Notes under the pieces: generated by a model
What the model was told of the DNA's origin: nothing
The model's input: only the letters and a program-made list of their open reading frames with translations
The model's database searches: none
Origin: CAZDXB01 sp964509335
GTDB lineage: Bacteria; Bacteroidota; Ignavibacteria; Kapaibacteriales; UBA2268
Reading direction: 5' to 3'
NCBI GenBank assembly: GCA_964509335.1
Contig: CAZDXB010000010.1
Location: forward strand, 1-64,000
Length of the DNA stretch: 64,000 nucleotides
Made by a program: the position numbers and the translations under genes
Part shown: piece by piece, positions 26,340 to 34,161 of the stretch
Layout of the letters: the number at the start of each line of letters is the position of its first letter
Position numbering within the stretch: position 1 is the first letter of the stretch

Positions 26340-29291
26340 CTACGTTAAGGTTCTCTTTATCTCTTTCAACCTGAAGGCTTCAATTACGTCGCCTTCTTGG
26401 ATTTCTGTGAATCCGTCGAGCAAAATTCCGCATTCATAACCGGAATCGACTTCCTTTACGTCTTCTTTTTCTCTTTTAAGAGACTGAATTTTACCTTTAA
26501 AAATCGGCAAGCCGTCTCTCAGGACTTTCACTCTGTCGTTTCTGTGAACTTTGCCGTCGGTAACGTAACAACCGGCGACGTTGCCCAATTTGCTGATTTT
26601 AAATACTTTGCGAACTTCTATTGACGCCATCCTGTCTTCATGTATTTCCGGCGAGAGCAAGCCCTCAATAGCCAAACGAATATCGTTGATGGCGTCGTAA
26701 ATAATGCTGTATTGCCTAATATCTATAGCTTCCTGATTAGCTAATTTTCTCGCTTGAGGCGAAACCGAAACTTGAAAACCGATAATTACGGCTTTAGAAG
26801 CCATAGCCAACATTACGTCCGACTCGGATATAGCGCCCACGCCTTTATGCAGCACTACTACTTTTACCTCGTCGGTCGATTGCTTTTGTAAAGCGTCGCT
26901 CAAAGCTTCGATTGAACCGGCTACGTCGCCTTTGATTACAAGATAAAGTTCTTTTACCCCGCCCATTTGTATCTGTTGCGAAATATCGTCCAAAGTCATA
27001 TGTCGAGTTTGACGTATTTCCTGTTCGCGTTTCAACTGTTTCCTTTCGTTGGCAATTGTTCGCGCTTTTGAATCAGTATCCATAGTAATTAATATATCGC
27101 CCGCTTCGGGCAATCCGTCAAAGCCAATTACTCTAACGGGAATTGTCGGTTCGGCGGATTTAATTTTATTACCGCGCTCGTCAAACATCGCCCTCACTCT
27201 TCCGGCGTTGACTCCCGCGACAAACGGTTGTCCGAGCTTTAACGTGCCTTGTTGGATAATTATCGTTGAAACCGGTCCCAAACCTCTATCCATATTGGCT
27301 TCGATTACCGCTCCGCGAGCCATCTTGTTGGGATTAGCTTTCAAATCCAACATTTCGGCTTCCAAAAGAATTCTATCCAATAAATTATCCACGTTCTTGC
27401 CGGTTTTAGCCGATATTTCAACGCTCTGGACTTTTCCGCCCCAATCCTCGACCAGAATGTTCTGCTCGGAAAGCTGCTGCCTAATCCTTTCGGGATTAGC
27501 TTCCGGTTTATCAGTTTTATTTATGGCTACTATAATAGGCACGTTGGCGGCTCTAGCGTGGCTTATAGCTTCCAAAGTCTGCGGCATAACGCTATCGTCG
27601 GCGGCTGCCACCAAAACGACAATATCTGTAATTTGCGCGCCGCGAGCCCTCATAGCCGTAAACGCTTCGTGTCCCGGAGTGTCTAGAAACGTTATGAACT
27701 TATCTTCGGGCAATTCAACCCTGTAAGCGCCTATATGCTGTGTTATCCCGCCCGCTTCGCCGGCTACCACTCTAGTTTTCCTAACATAATCCAATAACGA
27801 CGTCTTACCGTGGTCAACGTGTCCCATTACAGTTACTATAGGCGAGCGAAACTCTAAGTTCTCCTCGTCGTCTTCTTCATCGTCAACGATAGCTAACTGC
27901 GCCGTCTTCTCGTCCATAAATTCTACGTCGTAACCGTAATCGTCGGCTATCAAAGTAATTGTATCTTTATCTAATCGCTGATTTAACGTTACCATCAACC
28001 CCAACTCCATACATTTGACGATAATGTCGTTTGGATTAATGTCCATTAAATCCGCTAAATCAGCCGTAGTAACGAATTCGGTAATTCTTAATGTCTTGGA
28101 TTCTTGTTGCTCCTCTTCTTTCTTCTTCAGCTCTTTTTCCTCGCGTTCGGCTTTCTTCTTTTGTCTTAATTTTTGACGCTGATTTAAAGCTTTAGAACCG
28201 CTCATATTCGAAAGCGTCTTCTTCAAAGCCTTATCGACGTCTTCTTCTTTAACCAATTCCCTAACGGATAACTTTTTCTTTCTTCTTTCCTTCTTCTTCT
28301 TCCTTGAGCGCATTTTTTTACGCTCTTTGACGGATAAATCTTTTCCGGGTTCTTTTGTCTCTTTCTTCTTCTTGTCTTTTTCGGGTTCTTTCGGCGGTTT
28401 CTTTCGCGCCTCTTTTTCCCTTTTCTTCTCGGCTTCCTTTATCTCTTTTTCTCTTCTCTTTTCTTTATCTAAATCTATCTTGCCGACAATCTTCAATCCT
28501 TTCTTAGGACTGATTTCTGATTCCTCGATATCTACTTCGGCTATTGTCTTCCTTTGTTTTTTCTTCGGTTTCCGCTTGGCGGCGACCTTTTCCTTCTCAG
28601 CTTCCTCTTTCTCTGCTTTCTTCTCTTTTTCCTTTGCCGCTTGTTCTTTTGCCTTTTCGGCTTCTTCTTTCTTAACCTTCTCTATTTCTTTCGCTTCTTT
28701 TTCTTTATCGGCTTCTTCTTTCTTTGCCTCGGCTTTTTCAGCGGTTTCAAGTTCTTTAGCTTTTTCTTCTTCTTTAGCTTTTTTAGTCTTTTTCTTCTTA
28801 GCTTCTTCTTTAGCCGCCTCTTCTGTCTTCTTTTTCCTTGGTTTGGCTTTGCGTTCTTTCTTTTCTGGTTCCTCTTTCTTTTCAGCCGCTTTCTTTTTCT
28901 TTGTCTTTGGTTTCTTTTCGGCTTTTTCTTCTTCTTCTTTTGCTTCCGGTTCCTTTTGTTCTTTTTTGGTTTCTTTTGCTTTTTGTTCCTCTTCTCCGGC
29001 TTTTTCGGCTTCCGCCTCTTCCTTTTCGGGTTCCCCTTTTTCTTCGATTTCTTTTTGGAGAGCTTCCTTGCGTATTTTTCTGTGCTTTTCTAATTTATCG
29101 CGCTGTATTTCCGCCGCTTTTCTTTCCCTTTTAAATTTATCGTCTATCGCTTCTAACATTTCAGGCGATAAAGTAGCGGTGGCTTTGTTTGTTATATCAA
29201 AACCTTTGCTTTGTAGGAACTCTACTATTGCGTTCCTACCGATATTTATCTCGGCCGCTACCTTGAAAAGCCGTTTCTTTTTTTTTGCCAT
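26340..29291 (-). CDS. infB: Translation initiation factor IF-2
   Basis: A 983-residue GTPase that brings initiator tRNA to the ribosome. It has an IF2_N helical domain at the start (RLFKVAAEINIGRNAIVEFLQSKG), then about 340 residues (roughly 60-400) almost purely Lys, Glu and Ala, then a second short N-domain (TTADLADLMDINPNDIIVKCMELG). The G domain follows: GHVDHGKTS near residue 487, DTPGHEAF and NKTD. Domains II, III and C2 end the protein. The charged region is longer than in most homologues and should be a highly charged helix or disordered linker. It follows nusA by 56 bases. Confidence 0.98.
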   Translation of the reverse strand: MAKKKKRLFKVAAEINIGRNAIVEFLQSKGFDITNKATATLSPEMLEAIDDKFKRERKAAEIQRDKLEKHRKIRKEALQKEIEEKGEPEKEEAEAEKAGEEEQKAKETKKEQKEPEAKEEEEKAEKKPKTKKKKAAEKKEEPEKKERKAKPRKKKTEEAAKEEAKKKKTKKAKEEEKAKELETAEKAEAKKEEADKEKEAKEIEKVKKEEAEKAKEQAAKEKEKKAEKEEAEKEKVAAKRKPKKKQRKTIAEVDIEESEISPKKGLKIVGKIDLDKEKRREKEIKEAEKKREKEARKKPPKEPEKDKKKKETKEPGKDLSVKERKKMRSRKKKKERRKKKLSVRELVKEEDVDKALKKTLSNMSGSKALNQRQKLRQKKKAEREEKELKKKEEEQQESKTLRITEFVTTADLADLMDINPNDIIVKCMELGLMVTLNQRLDKDTITLIADDYGYDVEFMDEKTAQLAIVDDEEDDEENLEFRSPIVTVMGHVDHGKTSLLDYVRKTRVVAGEAGGITQHIGAYRVELPEDKFITFLDTPGHEAFTAMRARGAQITDIVVLVAAADDSVMPQTLEAISHARAANVPIIVAINKTDKPEANPERIRQQLSEQNILVEDWGGKVQSVEISAKTGKNVDNLLDRILLEAEMLDLKANPNKMARGAVIEANMDRGLGPVSTIIIQQGTLKLGQPFVAGVNAGRVRAMFDERGNKIKSAEPTIPVRVIGFDGLPEAGDILITMDTDSKARTIANERKQLKREQEIRQTRHMTLDDISQQIQMGGVKELYLVIKGDVAGSIEALSDALQKQSTDEVKVVVLHKGVGAISESDVMLAMASKAVIIGFQVSVSPQARKLANQEAIDIRQYSIIYDAINDIRLAIEGLLSPEIHEDRMASIEVRKVFKISKLGNVAGCYVTDGKVHRNDRVKVLRDGLPIFKGKIQSLKREKEDVKEVDSGYECGILLDGFTEIQEGDVIEAFRLKEIKRTLT

Positions 29292-29347
29292 ATGTGTTTT
29301 GGAACTATTTTAATTTATTTCTCGTTTAATTATTACGACGTAGTTTC

Positions 29348-30754
29348 CTAGTCTTTATCTTCTTTTTTTTCTTGATTAGCTTCTTCTTCTAAATCTTCTG
29401 CTTCCTCGTTTTCCTCGTCTTTTTCTTGTTCGTTGAACTCAAAATTTCGAATTTCCTCTACGATATCTTCCGACTCTTTTTCCTCAAACTCGCTCAAGAT
29501 TATGCCTCGAAGCTCGACTAAGAAATCTTTAGTCATACCTTCGACATTTAACAATCGTCCAATGTCGGCTTCGAGTAATTCTCGGGCGGTTTCGATATCG
29601 GAGTCCAACAATCTCTCGTATAAATCCGTTCCTAATTCGTCCTTGAACTCCGACAATTCGATATCCTCGCCGCCTTCTTTAACCAGCGTTATCGAATAAC
29701 CGACTAATTTCGAAGCGAGTCTAACGTTTTGTCCGTTCTTGCCGATTGCCAAAGAAACTTGGTCGTCGGGAACAATTACCGTAGCGCTTCTGATTTCCGG
29801 CTCCGCAATTATTTCTTTTACGCGCGCCGGCAAAAGAGCCCTGCTAATAAAAGTTTTTACGTCCTCGGAATATTCTACTAAATCTATATTCTCGTTATTC
29901 AATTCGCGAACGATAGAATGTATTCTAATCCCTTTCATACCGACGCAAGCGCCCACTGGGTCAACTCTGTCGTCGTAAGAGAGAACAGCGACTTTCGAGC
30001 GTTCTCCCGGGTCCCTAGCTATCGATTTCAACTGAATAATTCCGTCGTAAATCTCAGGTATTTCTATCTCGAACAGACGAGCCAAGAAATCGTTGGAAGC
30101 CCGAGACAAAACAATCTCCGGCTGCCCAGACGAACCCGAACGCCTAACTTCCTTAATTATCGCTTTAATCGATTGGTTCTTCTTAAACTTATAAGGCTCG
30201 TTCGGAATCTGTTCTTCTCGCGGCAAAAGCATCTCGACTTTGTTGTGCATTATCAGAATATAGTTTCTTCTAATTTGATAAATCTCGCCGATTATGATTT
30301 CGCCGACTTTGTCGTTGTATTCGTTATATATATTATCTTTTTCTACTTCGCGAATTTTTTGATTCAAATTTTGAGAAGCCATCGCGACCAGCCTTCTGCC
30401 AAAATTATCGGCTATATTGTCAAGAGTTATCTCTTCTATAAACTCGTCGCCAACTTCGAATTCTTCGTTAGGATTTATATCTTCGGCGTCTTCAAGAGAA
30501 ATTTCCGTTTCAGGGTCCTCTACTTCCTCGACTATCTCTCGCATCAAATAGATTTCTATATCGCCTTTGTCCAAATTGACTATTATCTCAAAATCAGCTT
30601 CCAGTCCGTACTTTTTCTTAACTAGCAAAGATAAAGTCTCTTCCACTATACCCTGTAACAAGTCGCGATCGATATTCTTCTGCTTCGCCATCTCGGCGAA
30701 GGCGTCGATTATCATCTTTTTATCTACTACTCTCTTTTTCTTCTTTCTAGCCAT
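29348..30754 (-). CDS. nusA: Transcription termination/antitermination factor NusA
   Basis: A 468-residue RNA polymerase-associated factor. The N-terminal domain (FAEMAKQKNIDRDLLQGIVEETL) is followed by S1 (GEIIIGEIYQIRRNYILIMHNKVEMLLPREEQ) and tandem KH domains (VGACVGMKGIRIHSIVRELNNENIDLVEYS; VSLAIGKNGQNVRLASKL), then one helix-hairpin-helix-like repeat (LLEADIGRLLNVEGMTKDFLVEL) and an acidic tail of Glu/Asp. The family's usual upstream partner rimP is not in front of it; a terminator of the carboxyltransferase gene sits there instead, so its promoter must lie in the short gap 30755-30791 or just beyond. Confidence 0.97.
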   Translation of the reverse strand: MARKKKKRVVDKKMIIDAFAEMAKQKNIDRDLLQGIVEETLSLLVKKKYGLEADFEIIVNLDKGDIEIYLMREIVEEVEDPETEISLEDAEDINPNEEFEVGDEFIEEITLDNIADNFGRRLVAMASQNLNQKIREVEKDNIYNEYNDKVGEIIIGEIYQIRRNYILIMHNKVEMLLPREEQIPNEPYKFKKNQSIKAIIKEVRRSGSSGQPEIVLSRASNDFLARLFEIEIPEIYDGIIQLKSIARDPGERSKVAVLSYDDRVDPVGACVGMKGIRIHSIVRELNNENIDLVEYSEDVKTFISRALLPARVKEIIAEPEIRSATVIVPDDQVSLAIGKNGQNVRLASKLVGYSITLVKEGGEDIELSEFKDELGTDLYERLLDSDIETARELLEADIGRLLNVEGMTKDFLVELRGIILSEFEEKESEDIVEEIRNFEFNEQEKDEENEEAEDLEEEANQEKKEDKD

Positions 30755-30791
30755 TTTTACTTTGCTTTATAAATAAAACTTAATTGCCAAT

Positions 30792-30817
30792 AAAAAATGG
30801 GCTAAATTAGCCCATTT
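30792..30817 (-). terminator. Intrinsic terminator between the carboxyltransferase gene and nusA
   Basis: AAATGGGCTAA and TTAGCCCATTT (30795-30805 and 30807-30817) form a near-perfect palindrome. On the minus strand it runs into T residues (A-run 30792-30797), so it ends transcription coming from 30908. Confidence 0.8.
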
Positions 30818-30907
30818 CACAGTCACAAAATTACGAACTTTAAATAGATAAGACAAACTGTTTTTTATTTTATTTTATAGATTTAATCTAATTTGAACGA
30901 AAATTTA

Positions 30908-32515
30908 TTACATTCTGAACACTCCGTATTTCTGGTCTGGAATAGATGAATTCAAGGAAGCAGCTATGCCCAAAGCCAATGTCTCCCTTGTGTCTAGCGG
31001 GTCGATAATTCCGTCGTCCCAAAGTCTGGCGGAACTATAATACGGCGAGGCTTCTTGCTCGTATTTTTCAATAATAGGCTTTTTGATGGCTTCAATGTCC
31101 TTTTCGGACAGCTTCTCTCCCGCTCTTTCCAATTGCTTGATTTTAACCGTCGCCAGAACGTTAGCGGCTTGTTCGCCGCCCATAACGCATATCTTGCCGT
31201 GGGGCCACATCCATAACAGACGCGGATTGTATCCCCTGCCGCACATAGCGTAGTTGCCCGCTCCGTAAGAACCGCCGACTATTACGGTAAACTTCGGAAC
31301 GTCGGCGTTGGCAACCGCGTGAACCATCTTCGCTCCGTCGCTCGCGATACCGCCGTGCTCATATTGCTTACCGACTATGAATCCCGTAATATTCTGCAAA
31401 AACAAAAGCGGTATTTTCCTCTCGGTGCATAATTCTATAAAGTGCGCCCCTTTTTTGCTCGACTCGGAAAATAAAACGCCGTTGTTAGCCAAAATTCCAA
31501 CCGGATACCCCATTACGCGAGCGAAACAAGTAACTAAACTCGTCCCGTAAAGCTCCTTAAACTCCTGAAATCTGCTTCCGTCCACAATTCGCGCTATTAT
31601 CTCCCTAATATCGAAGGGCATTCTAATATTTTGCGGCATAATGCCGTACATTTCCTCGGGGTCGTAATAAGGCTCTTCGGATTCCTCGCGCTTAAGCTGG
31701 AATTTTGTTTCCAAACCGAAGTTCTCGACTATGTTTCTCACGATTTTCAAAGCGTGCTCGTCGTTTTGCGCGTAATGGTCGGAAACGCCCGAAATTTTAC
31801 AGTGAACGTCCGCTCCGCCAAGTTCTTCGTCCGTAACTTTCTCGCCTGTCGCGGCTTTAACCAAAGGAGGACCGCCGATGAATATAGTCGCCTGATTGCG
31901 AACCATAACCGTCTCGTCGCTCATAGCGGGAACGTAGGCGCCGCCGGCGGTGCAAGAACCCATAACGCAAGCGATTTGCGGGATATTCAACGCCGACATC
32001 CTAGCCTGATTATAAAATATCCTGCCGAAATGGTCTTTATCGGGGAAAGTGCCTGACTGATACGGCAGAAAAATACCGCCGGAATCCACTAAATAAATAC
32101 AAGGAAGCCTGTTCTCCAAAGCTACTTCTTGCGCCCGAACGTGCTTCTTAATTGTCGTAGGAAAGTAAGTGCCGCCCTTAACCGTAGCGTCGTTCGCGAC
32201 TATCATACACTCCCTTCCGTTAATAACGCCGACGCCCGTTACCATTCCCCCGCTCGGAGCGGCGTTATCGTACATATCGTAAGCGGCGAACGGCGACAGC
32301 TCCAAAAAAGGCGTATCCTTGTCGCACAATAGCTTTATTCTATCTCTGACCAAAATTTTATCTCTGTCGAGATGCCGTTTTCTCGCCTTCTCGGACCCTC
32401 CCTTCTTTAATTCTTCGTATCTCTCTTTTAGCTGTTTTACTAACTTCAAAGAATTTTCTTTGTTCGCCTTAAAATCGGGGGATTGAGTTGAAATCTTCGA
32501 CTTAAATCGATTCAT
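30908..32515 (-). CDS. Acyl-CoA carboxylase carboxyltransferase subunit (MCC/PCC beta type)
   Basis: A 535-residue biotin-dependent carboxyltransferase. APSGGMVTGVGVINGRECMIVANDATVKGG, CIYLVDSGGIFLPYQ, MGSCTAGGAYVPAMSDE and IFIGGPPLVKAATGE are strongest for the methylcrotonoyl-CoA carboxylase beta group; GGSYGAGNYAMCGR completes the active site of the second crotonase fold. The substrate may be methylcrotonoyl-, propionyl- or geranoyl-CoA. No biotin carboxylase / biotin-carrier subunit is beside it. Upstream on the same strand are IcmF and an acyl-CoA dehydrogenase, which fits branched-chain acyl-CoA breakdown. Confidence 0.9.
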   Translation of the reverse strand: MNRFKSKISTQSPDFKANKENSLKLVKQLKERYEELKKGGSEKARKRHLDRDKILVRDRIKLLCDKDTPFLELSPFAAYDMYDNAAPSGGMVTGVGVINGRECMIVANDATVKGGTYFPTTIKKHVRAQEVALENRLPCIYLVDSGGIFLPYQSGTFPDKDHFGRIFYNQARMSALNIPQIACVMGSCTAGGAYVPAMSDETVMVRNQATIFIGGPPLVKAATGEKVTDEELGGADVHCKISGVSDHYAQNDEHALKIVRNIVENFGLETKFQLKREESEEPYYDPEEMYGIMPQNIRMPFDIREIIARIVDGSRFQEFKELYGTSLVTCFARVMGYPVGILANNGVLFSESSKKGAHFIELCTERKIPLLFLQNITGFIVGKQYEHGGIASDGAKMVHAVANADVPKFTVIVGGSYGAGNYAMCGRGYNPRLLWMWPHGKICVMGGEQAANVLATVKIKQLERAGEKLSEKDIEAIKKPIIEKYEQEASPYYSSARLWDDGIIDPLDTRETLALGIAASLNSSIPDQKYGVFRM

Positions 32516-32570
32516 AAGCCTAAAACCTAGTTTATGTTATACAATTGTTTTTCAATATCATAAATTCATT

Positions 32571-32598
32571 GTAGTGGCTGAAAATTTTCAGCCGCTAC
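32571..32598. repeat. 14-bp palindrome GTAG-GGCTGAAAA
   Basis: GTAGTGGCTGAAAA (32571-32584) abuts TTTTCAGCCGCTAC (32585-32598). The only unpaired position is a G-T wobble. No T-run follows. It lies in the 120-base gap between the DUF6125 gene and the carboxyltransferase gene. Confidence 0.85.
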
Positions 32599-32635
32599 TA
32601 GCGCGACCAAAAACATTTTGAAAACTCATTAGAAT

Positions 32636-33154
32636 CTACTTCTTTAACCTAAACTCCCAAATACAAGCGTAATCTTCGTCCGTAATTTCCGGCGGGCAGG
32701 AAATACACTCCGTCTCGAACCTCTCGTCAATCGTTTTGGCGAAATAGCCGTATTCTACTATTCCGACCGACTTACAAGGAAAGTCGGGCAAATTCTTCCT
32801 CCTTCTCGCGCTCTGCACCCTGCAAGTCTTTACGTAATATCTGACTGTATTATCATCGATAATTTCCACTCTGTCTTCGTTCAAAGTAGAGTAAAGCCTG
32901 TAAAGCAGAGCTTCGCCCAAGCCAGGAACGCCCGAGTTTTCGCCCAAATCCAAAAACTTCTTCAATCTGTTCGCTTCGACGACGGTGAATTTCCGCCACG
33001 CCTCTCTGTCCATATCAATTGCCGCGTCCATCCCGTATTTTTCTTCAATCGACAAGAACCAACAACCGTCGTGAGCGAGCCAATTCTTCGCGTAGATATT
33101 CGCCAACTCAAAAAGCTTTTCCTTAGGTAAATTATTGATTTTTTCTGAACCCAT
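32636..33154 (-). CDS. DUF6125-like protein
   Basis: A 172-residue cytoplasmic protein. ANIYAKNWLAHDGCWFLSIEEKYGMDAAIDMDREAWRKFTVVEANR is the part I recognise from DUF6125 proteins, which recur beside redox and acyl-CoA genes in anaerobes and FCB bacteria. The C-terminal half carries Cys residues in CRVQSARRR, FPCKS, CISCPPEITDEDYACIWEF; such a set could bind a metal or cofactor, but I see no known motif. Function unknown. It lies 32 bases after the DNA methyltransferase and probably shares its transcript. Confidence 0.65.
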   Translation of the reverse strand: MGSEKINNLPKEKLFELANIYAKNWLAHDGCWFLSIEEKYGMDAAIDMDREAWRKFTVVEANRLKKFLDLGENSGVPGLGEALLYRLYSTLNEDRVEIIDDNTVRYYVKTCRVQSARRRKNLPDFPCKSVGIVEYGYFAKTIDERFETECISCPPEITDEDYACIWEFRLKK

Positions 33155-33186
33155 AAATAACTCGGAAATTAATTAAACTAAATGAT

Positions 33187-34140
33187 TTATGCCTCTTTGC
33201 TAATCTTAGAGCCGAAATTCATTTCCTTCGGGTCAACCAATCGCTCCAAAGCGCCGTCCGCCCTATAAAAATACGGCAGCGACTTAATCCGTTCGTCAAA
33301 ATCAGCCTCGACGCTTTCTTCTCTTTCAAAAGCTATTTCCTCGCCAAAAATTGAACCGTCGCGAACGCCGAGATTTTCTTTGACTAATTCCAAATAATCG
33401 TCGTTTATTTCGTAACCTATAGAGCTTCTCCCAAGATTTTTAGCCGCCAATGAAGTAACGCCGCTACCCAAAAAAGGGTCTAATACCGTCTCGCCGACGA
33501 ATGAATACATTTTGATAAATCGTCGCGGCAACTCCTCGGGAAACGCGGCTAAATGCTTGCCCTGCTTAGCTCCGGCAAAATTCCAATGCCCCGAAAAATA
33601 ATTCTTCCATTCCTCTTTAGTCATTTCCGACGCTTCCTTTTGCTCTTTCGTCGGTTTTGGAGCCTTGCCCGGCTTCTTAAAAATCAAATTAAACTCGTAG
33701 TCAATCTCCACTATCCCGTTTCTCGGATACGGATACGAACCCATAATTACCGCGCCGCCCGTCGTGTTCATTGTGGTTCTCTTTTGCCAAATGATAGCTC
33801 CCATATAATCGAAGCCGATTGTCTCGGCGAACTTAATAATCTCCGTCCTAATGGGAATAATCTTATACCTACCGTAATAAACCGAGCGAGCGAATTGGTC
33901 GCCTACGTTGACAATCATTTTACATCCGGGATGCAAAACCTCGAAGCAACGCGCCCAAACTAGATTCAGATGATTTATATACTCTTCGTATGTTTGGTCG
34001 TAGCCTATTTGTTCTTCTTTTCCGTAATCCTTCAGTTGCCAGTAAGGCGGTGAAGTTACTATTAAATGAACGCTCCCGTCTTCGAACGATTTCATCAATC
34101 GAGAGTCGCCGATTATTATTTTATGAGACGTATTATGCAT
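33187..34140 (-). CDS. Solo site-specific DNA methyltransferase, beta class (m4C or m6A)
   Basis: A 317-residue amino-methyltransferase. The catalytic motif IV TSPPYW (29-34) comes near the N-terminus and the AdoMet motif DPFLGSGVTSLAAKNLGRSSIGYEIN near the C-terminus, with the target-recognition region between them: the beta-class order. TSPPYW is most frequent in N4-cytosine enzymes, but N6-adenine methylation is not excluded. No restriction gene lies nearby; it sits 21 bases after icmF and 32 before a DUF6125 gene, so it looks like an orphan enzyme. Its site is unknown. Confidence 0.88.
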   Translation of the reverse strand: MHNTSHKIIIGDSRLMKSFEDGSVHLIVTSPPYWQLKDYGKEEQIGYDQTYEEYINHLNLVWARCFEVLHPGCKMIVNVGDQFARSVYYGRYKIIPIRTEIIKFAETIGFDYMGAIIWQKRTTMNTTGGAVIMGSYPYPRNGIVEIDYEFNLIFKKPGKAPKPTKEQKEASEMTKEEWKNYFSGHWNFAGAKQGKHLAAFPEELPRRFIKMYSFVGETVLDPFLGSGVTSLAAKNLGRSSIGYEINDDYLELVKENLGVRDGSIFGEEIAFEREESVEADFDERIKSLPYFYRADGALERLVDPKEMNFGSKISKEA

Positions 34141-34161
34141 AAACGCTATACCGCCGCAAAA

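Noticed and set aside
28327..29313. A long open frame on the plus strand opposite infB, rich in Ser, Phe and Ala.
   Set aside because: It is a mirror of the Lys/Glu-rich coding strand (AAG/GAA codons read backwards). It has no ribosome site and no domain.
33187..34140. A restriction-modification system at the first methyltransferase.
   Set aside because: Neither neighbour (icmF, DUF6125 gene) has nuclease motifs.
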